This document shows positions 9,055 to 17,127 of a DNA stretch of 64,000 nucleotides, in pieces; position 1 is the first letter of the stretch; each line of letters opens with the position of its first letter. Both the position numbers and the translations under genes were made by a program. This DNA comes from Parabacteroides chongii (GTDB lineage: Bacteria; Bacteroidota; Bacteroidia; Bacteroidales; Tannerellaceae): the NCBI RefSeq assembly GCF_029581355.1, contig NZ_CP120849.1, forward strand, positions 4,062,501 to 4,126,500. The letters run 5' to 3'. Below the pieces are notes generated by a model. It worked only from the letters and a program-made list of their open reading frames with translations. It was not told the origin of the DNA and made no database searches.

Positions 9055-9602
9055 ACTGTTTGTGTATAATTCTCAATTTCTTTTCTGAGTGTTTGAAGTG
9101 CCCTGGTCATTTCAGCTTCCACTGTTTTGACGGACAAAGAGAGGGCGGAGGCTATCTCCGCATATTTCTTTCCTTCGAAGCGCTGCATCCGGAAGATGCG
9201 TAAGCGGCGTTCGGGCAGCTTTTGGAGCGTCTTGTTTATCAGATCTTCCAATTCTTTGTATTCCAGCTGGTCCTGCGGATCGGAAGGCTTGCTTTCCTGG
9301 TTGCCCGATAAAACGCTTTCCCGGTAACGGTTGCGTACTTCCTGATGTTCGCAGTATTGGAGAGACTGGTTGCGTACCGCCCCGTAGAGGTAACTTTTCA
9401 GGGAGAGGAACACTTGCAGTTTTTCTTTTTCTTTCCAGAATACGTAGAATAGCTCCTGCACGATCTCTTCAGCTACATCCCGGTTTCCGGTAATGCCTGC
9501 GGCATAGAGGCAAAGGGGGGAGTAGTAGAGCCGGAAGATACCTTCGAAAGCTTTGACGTCCCCCTCTTTAATCTTAGTTAGTACGAATAAATCGTTCAGC
9601 AT
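9051..9602 (-). CDS. ECF RNA polymerase sigma-70 factor (Bacteroidetes type)
   Basis: A 183-residue sigma factor. Region 2 covers FRLYYSPLCLYAAGITGNRDVAEE and the following helix. Region 4 near residues 130-175 contains the helix-turn-helix YAEIASALSLSVKTVEAEM. It is the first gene of a sigma/FecR/STN-protein operon with a -7 box 29 bp upstream. By family it recruits RNA polymerase to genes for an envelope function, probably including this operon and the related secreted protein upstream. Confidence 0.92.
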   Translation of the reverse strand: MLNDLFVLTKIKEGDVKAFEGIFRLYYSPLCLYAAGITGNRDVAEEIVQELFYVFWKEKEKLQVFLSLKSYLYGAVRNQSLQYCEHQEVRNRYRESVLSGNQESKPSDPQDQLEYKELEDLINKTLQKLPERRLRIFRMQRFEGKKYAEIASALSLSVKTVEAEMTRALQTLRKEIENYTQTV

Positions 9603-9630
9603 GCCGTAGATCTTAATGATTAGAGTCCTT

Positions 9631-9638
9631 CAAATGTA
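9631..9638 (-). promoter_or_regulatory. -7 box upstream of the ECF sigma gene
   Basis: On the minus strand this reads TACATTTG, an exact housekeeping box, giving a leader of about 20 nt. It lies in the 53-bp gap after the upstream gene, so the sigma operon can be transcribed on its own. Confidence 0.5.
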
Positions 9639-9655
9639 CGAAAAGATATTGAAAC

Positions 9656-10933
9656 TTATTTCTGTTGCTTTTTTAATTTGTTTACAGCACTTTCCAGTGA
9701 TTCCGTCGGTTCGATGATATTGTAGGCTCCCCAGAAATCTTCGTCCATAAAGTTTTCCACCTTGTCGGACAACGACTGTGATTCCTTGAATGCCATCTTG
9801 TACGGAATAGTGGTTACGTTTTCTTCCCGTCCGTCCGTCACCACTGTTTCAGAGATGATGGTGTAGTTGGTCGAGAACAGTTTACGTTTCCAGTCACATT
9901 TAAAACGTACCCCGTTGCGGATATAGTTCAGATAAGTTACGCCGTCGCGGTCTTTGTAATTGACCAGATAAGCTACTTCGAGCGGGCGGAAGCGTAATCC
10001 GAACGGTTTCTTTTTGAGAATGGCCTGGGTCGCTTTGTTGCGGTCGTCCATACTCAGGTTAAATTCGGCACGGGTGAATGAGAGTCGTTCCTTGTCTATG
10101 TAAAGTTTACCGTAATACAGGGCATAAGGCATGATGACCTGCGGCTTGAAACTGATTACATATTGCGGACGGTTGTCGATATTGGTCGATTCTTCCATTT
10201 TGAAGAGGTAATAAGGCAGGCATTCGCTGTCGAGCAATACGTCGGGATTCTTCACAATATCGCAGAAGACTGACATATTCGGACCGCCGAGCAGTTTGAC
10301 GGCTAGCGTATCGGTCCTTTTCTGGCTCAAGAGCTTACGGCCTTTGTATACTTGTACGCGGTCGCGGTCGGAACCTTCGTTGTAGGGTGTTTTGTAGATG
10401 TCGATCACTGCTTCCGATATATTGATGTACCGTCTGCCTTTTTGGGCGGTTTCCCGGTAAAAGCCGGTCAGCATGTTCGTTTTCTTGCTGTAATTCGCAG
10501 GGATTTTCTTGACCGCCTGTTCCACGAGATAGCGTGGTTCCTGAGCATGGATGATGATCTCGTCGAGCATATTTTCGTAAGGTGTCATCCAGACAGTCAG
10601 GTCGGAGAGGTTGTTCCCGTTCACTTCTACCTTATTATTGTAGTATCCGATATGGGAGATCTCGACTGCTTTCACATGGGAAGCATCTTTGATCTTGAAA
10701 GAGAATTCCCCGTCTTCATTGGTGATCGTACCCGAAGTGCTGCCGGGGATGGAAATGTTTACATACTCCAGCCGTTTCTTATTATTTTTGTCTTTCACAA
10801 CTCCGCTGATCGTGATGAAGTCCGGATTCTCGTCGTCACGTACCGGTTGGTCCTGTGCCTGCAACGGACTTATACCTGCGATCAATAATAAGATCAGCAA
10901 AAAACCGATGGATTGTCTATACAGTGTTTTCAT
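9656..10933 (-). CDS. Secreted carboxypeptidase-D-like domain protein, paralogue of the STN protein
   Basis: A 425-residue exported protein. A signal peptide covers residues 1-26 (GISPLQAQ). A carboxypeptidase-D regulatory-like domain spans about 42-130 (ISGVVKDKNNKKRLEYVNIS). The rest matches the C-terminal half of the 6584-8164 product (GFYRETAQ, NISEAVIDIYK, EDFWGAYNIIEPTE against GFWGNFNVIPPEE). It lacks the STN domain. Being next to the sigma operon on the same strand suggests a shared cell-surface function, which I cannot name. Confidence 0.75.
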   Translation of the reverse strand: MKTLYRQSIGFLLILLLIAGISPLQAQDQPVRDDENPDFITISGVVKDKNNKKRLEYVNISIPGSTSGTITNEDGEFSFKIKDASHVKAVEISHIGYYNNKVEVNGNNLSDLTVWMTPYENMLDEIIIHAQEPRYLVEQAVKKIPANYSKKTNMLTGFYRETAQKGRRYINISEAVIDIYKTPYNEGSDRDRVQVYKGRKLLSQKRTDTLAVKLLGGPNMSVFCDIVKNPDVLLDSECLPYYLFKMEESTNIDNRPQYVISFKPQVIMPYALYYGKLYIDKERLSFTRAEFNLSMDDRNKATQAILKKKPFGLRFRPLEVAYLVNYKDRDGVTYLNYIRNGVRFKCDWKRKLFSTNYTIISETVVTDGREENVTTIPYKMAFKESQSLSDKVENFMDEDFWGAYNIIEPTESLESAVNKLKKQQK

Positions 10934-11034
10934 CTTTGTATTGTTTTAATGGTGAATATTCTTGTTTGTATATATAAGATCGTTCAGGGAACAAATACCC
11001 TATGGAAAAAGCGATTTATTTTGATAAATCTTTC

Positions 11035-11042
11035 TATATTTG
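11035..11042 (+). promoter_or_regulatory. -7 box of the aldo/keto reductase operon promoter
   Basis: TATATTTG matches TAnnTTTG and lies 43 bp before the ATG. The -33 element is not evident. Three genes (11086-13493) follow closely spaced. Confidence 0.45.
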
Positions 11043-11085
11043 TAAAGCACAGTCGGACAAGTACATATACTAATATAATTATCCT

Positions 11086-12270
11086 ATGAAAACCAAACGT
11101 GTAAATCGAAGAGATTTTTTTCGGCTTTCGGCCACTGCTGGCGTGAGTGCAATGTTAATTCCGGGTGCTAAAGCTGCCGGAGCTTCTCTGGGGACTGCTA
11201 ATGAAAATGAAATTCCTGTCCGCACGCTTGGAAGGACGGGGATAAAGCTGCCTATCCTGAGTATGGGAGTGATGCGTGCCGACAATCCGAATGTGGTGCG
11301 TGCTGCCTATAATTCCGGTATATTTCATTTTGATACGGCTCATGGCTATCAGAACGGAAAGAATGAGGAGATGCTGGGAAAGTTCTTTACCGGAAAACCC
11401 CGGGACAGCTTCTTTATTGCGACAAAGGGGAAGTTTGACTATCCTCTGAAAGATGATTTTGAAGAAACGTATGAAAAACTGGTGGACCAGAGCCTGAAAC
11501 GCCTGAATATGGATCAGGTGGACCTGTTCTATACACATGCGTTGAGTAAGGTGGAAGAAATAAAGGACGAACGCGTCATTGCTCTTCTGAAGAAGTTCAA
11601 GGAAGATGGTAAAACCCGTTTTCTGGGCTTTTCTGCCCATGCAGGGAAACCGGAATTGCTGGATGCGGCTATCGAGGCAGGTATCTATGATGTTGTCCTG
11701 CTGAGTTATAATTTTAAACTATCGAATCTGAAAGAGACGGAAGAAGCCATTGCCCGTGCCGCCAAAGCCGGTATCGGACTGGTTGCCATGAAGACGATGA
11801 CAGGAGGTACGGAAGATGCGGAAGGAAAGAAAAAGATCAATGCGCAAGCCTGCCTGAAATGGGCGTGGAAGAATGAGCATATTACGACTGCGATTCCCGG
11901 ATTCTCTAATTATGATGAACTGGATGAGTGCCTGGCTGCTGCCCGTTCACCGGAACTGACTGCCAACGATGCGGAATATCTCGCCTCCCTTTGCGGACAG
12001 GAAATGTTGTATTGCCAACAGTGCGGTATATGCCGGTCGCAATGTCCCGAACATCTGCCTATCCCGGATATTATGCGGGCTTATATGTATGCTTACGGTT
12101 ATAAATATTCGAGAATGTCGAAGGAAACGCTCGGTGAGCTGAATCTTTCGGCGGATATTTGCTCTGATTGTGATACCTGCCTGGTGAAATGTCCTTCCGG
12201 CTTTGATGTCTCAGCGAAGATAGCGGCGATCACTCCGGTGATGCAGGTGCCCGATGAATTTCTGACTTAA
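11086..12270 (+). CDS. Tat-exported aldo/keto reductase with two 4Fe-4S motifs
   Basis: A 394-residue protein. A twin-arginine signal (NRRDFFRLSATAG) is followed by an aldo/keto reductase barrel with the expected Asp/Tyr (HFDTAHGYQNG), Lys (FFIATKGKF) and His (DLFYTHAL) residues. The C-terminus carries two ferredoxin-type clusters, CQQCGICRSQCP and CSDCDTCLVKCP. The family probably couples an electron carrier to reduction of a small carbonyl compound, and the Tat signal implies folding with cofactor before export. The substrate is unknown. It heads a short operon with the next two genes (12-bp and 5-bp gaps). Confidence 0.85.
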   Translation: MKTKRVNRRDFFRLSATAGVSAMLIPGAKAAGASLGTANENEIPVRTLGRTGIKLPILSMGVMRADNPNVVRAAYNSGIFHFDTAHGYQNGKNEEMLGKFFTGKPRDSFFIATKGKFDYPLKDDFEETYEKLVDQSLKRLNMDQVDLFYTHALSKVEEIKDERVIALLKKFKEDGKTRFLGFSAHAGKPELLDAAIEAGIYDVVLLSYNFKLSNLKETEEAIARAAKAGIGLVAMKTMTGGTEDAEGKKKINAQACLKWAWKNEHITTAIPGFSNYDELDECLAAARSPELTANDAEYLASLCGQEMLYCQQCGICRSQCPEHLPIPDIMRAYMYAYGYKYSRMSKETLGELNLSADICSDCDTCLVKCPSGFDVSAKIAAITPVMQVPDEFLT

Positions 12271-12282
12271 AGAATTGAACGT

Positions 12283-13143
12283 ATGAAGCAGATCAATTAT
12301 TTGTTACTCTTTTTCCTGCTGTCTTTCTGCTCTTTAAAGGCGCAGACACCGGATGAACTGAAGTCGTGGTTACCGTCTGTGGACGGCTGGACTATCTCCG
12401 GCGAGATAGAGGTTTTCAATCCGGATAATCTCTTTGACCGTATAAACGGAGCGGCTCCGCTTTTTTTGGAGAATAACTTCAGGGAGATGACTTCTATGGA
12501 ATATAAAAAAGGGACCGATTATATCACGATACAAGCCTACCGTCATGCTACGCCGGAGGATGCTTTCGGTATGTATTCGTCCGAACGTTCTTCCGATCTC
12601 GAATTTCTGCCCGTAGGGGGAGAAGCGCAGGGAGACAAGACGAATCTGTACTTCTTTGCCGGAAATATGTATCTGAAGATGTGGAGCAATGCTTCGGGGG
12701 ATGTCTCGAAAGAGTTACAGGCTATCGGTCAGGCGCTTGCCGGAAAGATCGATGCCGGAGCCGGTTATCCTGCCGTTATCCGTTTATTTCCGGAACAGGG
12801 AAAAGTACCTTATTCGGCTGCCTATATTACCTCTAATTATATCGGCCACGAGTTTTTACGGGCTGTCTATACAATGAAGTACGAGAAGGACGGTCAGGCT
12901 TTCCAGTTGTTTGTTTTAGATGGGGGATCGCCGGATGGGGTCAAATCTGTTTTGACCCAATATGTGGCTTTCACCAAACAGTCGGATGAGTTGAAAGAGG
13001 GCGGTTTATTGATAAAAGACCGTTATAACGGAGATATACCGGTTCTTTGGAAAGGGCGTTATCTGGTTGGTCTTTATAATGAGAATGGAGACACGATTGC
13101 CGGTACTGATGCATTACTGGAAGAGCTGGCAGATAAATTATAA
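12283..13143 (+). CDS. Exported protein, DUF6599-like
   Basis: A 286-residue protein with a clear signal peptide (LLLFFLLSFCSLKAQ). The motif FDRINGAAPLFLENNF and the repeated MYSSERS / YLKMWS pattern fit the DUF6599 family, whose function is unknown. It is placed 12 bp after the Tat aldo/keto reductase, so the two probably act in the same periplasmic process. The family name is given from memory of its motif and should be treated as likely, not proven. Confidence 0.65.
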   Translation: MKQINYLLLFFLLSFCSLKAQTPDELKSWLPSVDGWTISGEIEVFNPDNLFDRINGAAPLFLENNFREMTSMEYKKGTDYITIQAYRHATPEDAFGMYSSERSSDLEFLPVGGEAQGDKTNLYFFAGNMYLKMWSNASGDVSKELQAIGQALAGKIDAGAGYPAVIRLFPEQGKVPYSAAYITSNYIGHEFLRAVYTMKYEKDGQAFQLFVLDGGSPDGVKSVLTQYVAFTKQSDELKEGGLLIKDRYNGDIPVLWKGRYLVGLYNENGDTIAGTDALLEELADKL

Positions 13144-13148
13144 ATGAT

Positions 13149-13493
13149 ATGTCTGATTTTGATAAGGAAGATTTTGTAGCAGCCGTCCATCAGATGGTGA
13201 AGACTGTTCCGTATGGACGTGCCACCAGTTATGGTGCGATAGCCCGTGCGATCGGCTATCCGAATATGTCGAGGATGGTCGGCAAGGTAATGGGGAATTG
13301 TTCGGAGGTAGGTGTTCCTGCTTACCGGGTAGTGAACAGTCAGGGAGTGTTATCCGGTAAAGATGCTTTCAGTACGCCGACCGAGATGCAGGAAAAGTTG
13401 GAAAAAGAAGGCATACGGGTAGAAAACAACCGTATCAAAGACTGGAAGAAGGTTTTTTGGAATCCGCTGGATGAGATATTATTTGTTCCCTAA
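13149..13493 (+). CDS. Alkyltransferase-like DNA repair protein (active-site Cys missing)
   Basis: A 114-residue protein of the MGMT C-terminal DNA-binding family. The helix-turn-helix and Arg finger region (RATSYGAIARAIGYPN, MVGKVMG) are present. The alkyl-acceptor motif PCHRVV is PAYRVV here, so both the acceptor Cys and the following His are replaced. It therefore cannot be a suicide O6-alkylguanine transferase. By analogy with ATL proteins it should bind alkylated guanine and flag it for nucleotide excision repair. It is the last gene of the three-gene operon. Confidence 0.85.
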   Translation: MSDFDKEDFVAAVHQMVKTVPYGRATSYGAIARAIGYPNMSRMVGKVMGNCSEVGVPAYRVVNSQGVLSGKDAFSTPTEMQEKLEKEGIRVENNRIKDWKKVFWNPLDEILFVP

Positions 13494-13566
13494 AGTATTC
13501 AACTAGCAATCAGCCTATGGGTTATTAACCCCAAAGTCCTTTCTTTTTAACCTGAAAGATATATGC

Positions 13567-13675
13567 CGGTAAGATTTAAACCAGGCTCGGTAACCTTGTC
13601 GACCAAGGTCGTTAATCTTTTTGACGGACGTCGGTAAGCTTAACGAGCGCCGTCGCAAAGCTATCAGGACATATC
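13567..13675. repeat. Tandem array of degenerate 22-bp units (array 1)
   Basis: Units start at 13567, 13588, 13610, 13632 and 13654 (21, 22, 22, 22 bp). Four of five begin CGGTAA or CGTTAA, followed by a CTT-like triplet. The clearest dyads are CGGTAAGCTTAACG (one mismatch) and ACCTTG/CAAGGT. Outer sequences AAAGATATATG (13556-13566) and CATATCTTTT (13670-13679) also pair, so the whole stretch can fold. It lies in the 390-bp gap between two convergent genes, a gap with no coding potential. Three arrays of the same architecture occur elsewhere in the window. Confidence 0.7.
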
Positions 13676-13730
13676 TTTTACCTTAGTAGTTAAGAGCTTT
13701 AATCTTTGTTCCTTACTGGAAAAGCCTTAA

Positions 13731-13775
13731 TGAAAAGGAGGTGAATGGTTTGATTCAACCATTCACCTCCTTTCA
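13731..13775. terminator. Long hairpin between convergent genes
   Basis: AAAGGAGGTGAATGGTT (13734-13750) pairs perfectly with 13757-13773 around a 6-nt loop, and the pairing extends outward with one bulge. Related TTCACCCT (13782-13789) and AGGGTGAA further right (about 13844) can pair as well. It is a plausible bidirectional terminator for the alkyltransferase-like gene and the DUF4861 gene. Confidence 0.6.
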
Positions 13776-13883
13776 CCAACTATTCACCCTGTATATCGAA
13801 CGTAACTATTCATATAACAATGAGATATGAACGGCTGGTGAAGGGTGAACGGTTTATAGGGTACATTTACATAGAATATGTTT

Positions 13884-15092
13884 TTACTTTACTGTTACTT
13901 GCAACGGTTGTTTTACTTTTTGTGCAAAATCCTGGATATACTTAAACCACTCGGCTGAGTTCCGGAAGCCCCATTTGCTCCATCCGGCTCCTGTATAATA
14001 GGTATATTCGCTTCCCGGTGCATAAGTAGTATACGCCAGTACATGACCGTCTGCTCCGCGTTGTTTCTTTTCTGCATCGGAGAAGTTCACCGCTTTAGCA
14101 TCGTTTAGTTTTTCAGGGAATACGGCACCGATGAATATCTGTCCGTTTGTCGGATCTTCCGGGTCTGCATAAGCAATGTAACCGCTGGCGGCATCAGCCT
14201 GATAGTCCGTGCTCGGTTCGTGCAGTACGATACCGGTTACGAGCGGTGTCGGTTCGTTCAGATTGGCAAATGAAAGTGTTACTTTGTTCAACTGCGAACC
14301 GGCATCCAGCGAAAGCAGACGGGTTTCGACAATATTCTCATTGTCTTTTACTTTCAACGGATTGTAAACCAGCTTGACAGTGAAACGCAACGGGCCGTTA
14401 TCCAGTATTTTATACTCTTTGTAGCAATACGGATAAACGATAGAGTCGTTAGACAAAAGAGCGGAAGTACCCGCACCCAATGTCGGACCTACTTTATAAT
14501 AATCCAGTCCGTTGCCATGGTCGATGTGGTAGGAAATAGAGTTTGCCAGTTCCTGTGCCGCTTTCTTGTCAGTCTTTCTCAATTCTGCAATTTTAGCTCT
14601 TGATTCCGGATTCAACTCCGTCTTGTAGCGCATGTCGACAACAGGTTCCGATACACATTTAACCCAGATGTCGTAACCGAAAGCCTGTTCGCCCGTAGCC
14701 TGCAAAGCCGGACCATAGGTACGGAAAGCGATACGGTCATTTTCCCAGGCGATGTCGTCCACACGTTCGGGATAGAACTTACCGCAGGCAATAGTGGCAG
14801 CTTCTTCCGGAGTGCCCGGTTTGATTTGGTAAGTAACACTGCTGTTTGCGTTCACATCAACAGGGAAAATAATTTTTTTGTCGTATGTGATCTGATAAGG
14901 AATCTGTGTTCCGTTGTTGTCGGAGATAATGAACGACGCACCGTTCAGTTTAGCAACGGCATCCATTGATATTTCCGTGATCTCGTTCGAACGGTTCATG
15001 GCCGACGGGTTCGTTACCGTTACGTCCACGCTTTGTTCCTGCGTACAGGCAAAAGCCGTAGCCGCCAAAAATAAGCTGATAATCTTTTTCAT
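13884..15092 (-). CDS. DUF4861 family lipoprotein
   Basis: A 402-residue lipoprotein. The signal peptide ends in AFAC at the acylated Cys (residue 16). The body fits DUF4861, a family often found in Bacteroidetes polysaccharide-use loci near lyases and unsaturated-uronate hydrolases. Its biochemical role is not established. Here it stands alone, with no glycan-degradation genes beside it. A TACTTTTA box on the minus strand just upstream is a weak promoter candidate. Confidence 0.75.
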   Translation of the reverse strand: MKKIISLFLAATAFACTQEQSVDVTVTNPSAMNRSNEITEISMDAVAKLNGASFIISDNNGTQIPYQITYDKKIIFPVDVNANSSVTYQIKPGTPEEAATIACGKFYPERVDDIAWENDRIAFRTYGPALQATGEQAFGYDIWVKCVSEPVVDMRYKTELNPESRAKIAELRKTDKKAAQELANSISYHIDHGNGLDYYKVGPTLGAGTSALLSNDSIVYPYCYKEYKILDNGPLRFTVKLVYNPLKVKDNENIVETRLLSLDAGSQLNKVTLSFANLNEPTPLVTGIVLHEPSTDYQADAASGYIAYADPEDPTNGQIFIGAVFPEKLNDAKAVNFSDAEKKQRGADGHVLAYTTYAPGSEYTYYTGAGWSKWGFRNSAEWFKYIQDFAQKVKQPLQVTVK

Positions 15093-15269
15093 ACATATTA
15101 TATTGTTAGTTTATAAATATTCCGCCTTGATTACGATTTGTTTAAAACCGCAGTAAAAGTATGAATATTCGTGAAGTTTACAAAGCTCATCGATAGTAAA
15201 CAAATGTTTTTTCTGTTTGATTCTGTTTCTTTTTATGCAGTAAATCTTTTATCCCGTCGTTTCTATAGT

Positions 15270-15905
15270 ATGAACTTGAAGCTGTGTTTATTTATTTTGA
15301 TGTTGACGGGATTCTTGCCGGTGGATTTATGCGGACAGAATTGGAGTGAGAAGGATTCGGTGTGGTTATCCGGCATTTTATCCGGAAAGGATACGATACG
15401 TATCAATCCGGAGTTTCAGAAAGCGATCCGGGAAGGAACATTCATACATATGGAGGATGAACCCGGACAGCAGATATTGGAAGCGCCGGCTGAGTTACCC
15501 ATTCTGAAAGACTTTTCCGATTACCTGCATGCGGATACGAATAGTGTGCACAAAGACTTGGATTACAGGTCGATGCCTCCGAGTGTCTATCGTCTGTATG
15601 CGATAGAATTGGATACTACTCTGAAAATAAACAAAGAAGCCTATACGCCGCCTCCTACGCGCCTGATCGATAAAAAGGAGATACAGGTAGGAAAACTTCC
15701 GGTGACGGCTGCGGCAGGAGCGAGGAACCTCTACTCTTCGGATATAGTGAAAGACGGGCAGAAGCGGGGAACCGTAGGCGGATCTGTAAAACTGTATTTC
15801 TCGCTGAATGACGTGCTGGAATGGGTCTTTTCAAAAAAGGAAAGAAATAAACGCAGGAACCGCAAGCGGGATAATACCTGGCGTTATTATAATTCGATGC
15901 CCTGA
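15270..15905 (+). CDS. Exported protein of unknown function, DUF4858-like
   Basis: The reading frame is open from 15171. The ATG at 15270 (residue 34 of the longer frame) is preferred because it begins a clean signal peptide (MNLKLCLFILMLTGF ending at LCGQ). The mature protein has about 190 residues, with a conserved-looking DTIRINPEFQKAIREG segment and a basic C-terminus (KERNKRRNRKRD). It may belong to DUF4858. No catalytic motif is visible. Confidence 0.6.
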   Translation: MNLKLCLFILMLTGFLPVDLCGQNWSEKDSVWLSGILSGKDTIRINPEFQKAIREGTFIHMEDEPGQQILEAPAELPILKDFSDYLHADTNSVHKDLDYRSMPPSVYRLYAIELDTTLKINKEAYTPPPTRLIDKKEIQVGKLPVTAAAGARNLYSSDIVKDGQKRGTVGGSVKLYFSLNDVLEWVFSKKERNKRRNRKRDNTWRYYNSMP

Positions 15906-15913
15906 CCGGTAAA

Positions 15914-15960
15914 TAAAAAAACTTCCGCCGGTCTGTGAACGAACCTGACGGAAGCCTGAT
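15914..15960. terminator. Bidirectional terminator
   Basis: CTTCCG (15922-15927) pairs with CGGAAG (15949-15954), with further pairing of the flanking CCGGTC and GAACCTGA. A run of seven Ts follows on the minus strand. It separates the exported protein gene from the convergent YjdI-like gene. Confidence 0.7.
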
Positions 15961-15988
15961 AATTATTAAGTTATAGCCTGTTTATTTC

Positions 15989-16210
15989 TTATTCTTTTTT
16001 ATTTAATCTGTAACTAAGTGCGCCTGACGGACATTGGTTGATCTGTGCGATCAGCTCTTCCGTAGTTGCATTTTCTATTTTAATCCAGGGTCTTTCCTTG
16101 GGGTTGTATACCTGCGGTAATGTTTTTACGCAAATACCGGCATGCTTGCACAGTTCGGGCTGCCAGATAATGGTCAGCTCACCGTTTGAATATTCAATTT
16201 TCTTTCCCAT
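15989..16210 (-). CDS. YjdI-like (4Fe-4S) mono-cluster protein
   Basis: A 73-residue protein with the Fer4_19-type pattern. LCKHAGICVKTLPQVYN supplies two cysteines and the C-terminal INQCPSGAL a further one. The role of the family is unknown; it may be an electron carrier or stress protein. The gene follows the acetyltransferase gene by 14 bp. The same pairing (yjdI-yjdJ) is known in E. coli. Confidence 0.82.
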   Translation of the reverse strand: MGKKIEYSNGELTIIWQPELCKHAGICVKTLPQVYNPKERPWIKIENATTEELIAQINQCPSGALSYRLNKKE

Positions 16211-16224
16211 ACTCTATAATCGCT

Positions 16225-16524
16225 TTATCCTACATTAATACCTTTCATAACTATACGTCGCCAGTCCGGATGCTTTTGAATGTATCCGGCTACGAAGGGG
16301 CACAACGGTACCAGGCGTAATCCCTGCTTTTCTATATCTTTCAGTACCTTTTCAGCCAGCTGGCTGCCTACGCCTTTTCCTTCGAGGGCTACAGGAACTT
16401 CAGTATGTGTGAGATAGATTTCGCCGTTCTTGGTTTTTATATACTCAATTCTCGGAACATATTTACCAATATGAAATTCGTATTGGTGGTTCTCTTCGTT
16501 ATCAATTAATTCGTAATCGTCCAT
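16225..16524 (-). CDS. YjdJ-like GNAT-fold acetyltransferase
   Basis: A 99-residue minimal GNAT domain. The acetyl-CoA-binding loop is EGKGVGSQLAEKVL, and the C-terminal LVPLCPFVAGYIQKHPDW is typical of the short YjdJ/Gtn-like group. The substrate is unknown. It is the first gene of a pair with the iron-sulfur protein gene. Confidence 0.85.
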   Translation of the reverse strand: MDDYELIDNEENHQYEFHIGKYVPRIEYIKTKNGEIYLTHTEVPVALEGKGVGSQLAEKVLKDIEKQGLRLVPLCPFVAGYIQKHPDWRRIVMKGINVG

Positions 16525-16736
16525 ATCGCCTAATCTTTTTATTTAAGTTTTATATCAATCAAACATTTTTAAAGAAAGCATTGTTTACGGTTTCTCCCAA
16601 TTAATTCATCAGAACTCCGGAAAGTAAAAGGATAAGGGCGGAAGTTGCTTTTTTTCAAAACATTATCAATCCAAGGATTGTTTTATAACAAAGCAAAGTC
16701 ATTTTGTTTTGTGCGAGAGTTGAAAAATGGTATAAA

Positions 16737-16798
16737 TGACTAATATAAGAGTCAAATGGAACAGTACTAGTTGACTTATTATGATTAGTTTTAAGTCA
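16737..16798. promoter_or_regulatory. Phased TGACT/AGTCA half-sites upstream of a winged-helix gene
   Basis: TGACT (16737), AGTCA (16750), TGACT (16772) and AGTCA (16794) alternate in orientation, and the last three are exactly 22 bp apart. They lie 21-82 bp before the ATG of a small winged-helix protein gene. An operator for that protein is a reasonable but unproven reading. The rest of the 16525-16818 gap holds a CAATCC/GGATTG hairpin and no gene. Confidence 0.35.
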
Positions 16799-16818
16799 AA
16801 TATCAAAAATGGAGTGTT

Positions 16819-17046
16819 ATGAATAAGAATGACGTTGGTTCAAATGCCGGTCAGATCTGGCGTTTGCTTGCAGAGAGAGGTAACATGTCTATCCGAAAGA
16901 TCAGTGAAATGACTCAGTGTAAAGAGTCAGTTATTTTTCTTGCATTGGGGTGGTTAGCCCGGGAAAATAAGGTACGTTTTTGTAGTGATGGCACTGGTAT
17001 GCTATCCGTAGAAGTTAATATTCCACTGACAGAGACGTATTATTGA
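16819..17046 (+). CDS. Small winged helix-turn-helix protein, DUF2582-like
   Basis: A 75-residue protein forming a single winged-helix domain. GQIWRLLAERGNMSIRKISE is followed by the recognition-helix region CKESVIFLALGWLARENKV and a short wing. It resembles DUF2582 proteins. It has no ligand or oligomerisation domain. Phased half-sites lie just upstream, so autoregulation is possible. Confidence 0.75.
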   Translation: MNKNDVGSNAGQIWRLLAERGNMSIRKISEMTQCKESVIFLALGWLARENKVRFCSDGTGMLSVEVNIPLTETYY

Positions 17047-17065
17047 AAAGAAGAGGATATTATTA

Positions 17066-17121
17066 GAAGCGCAACGGTAAAGGGATACAAAATAAATTGT
17101 AGCCCTTTTTGTTTGCGCTTC
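17066..17121. terminator. Bidirectional terminator hairpin
   Basis: GAAGCGCAA (17066-17074) pairs with TTGCGCTTC (17113-17121). The inner GGGATACAA pairs with TTGTAGCCC (one mismatch), and a T run follows that segment on the plus strand. It lies between the winged-helix gene and the end of the Cus operon. Confidence 0.75.
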
Positions 17122-17127
17122 AGTGAT

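Noticed and set aside
13149..13493. Methylated-DNA-cysteine methyltransferase
   Set aside because: The acceptor Cys is absent (PAYR), so the catalytic name would be wrong.
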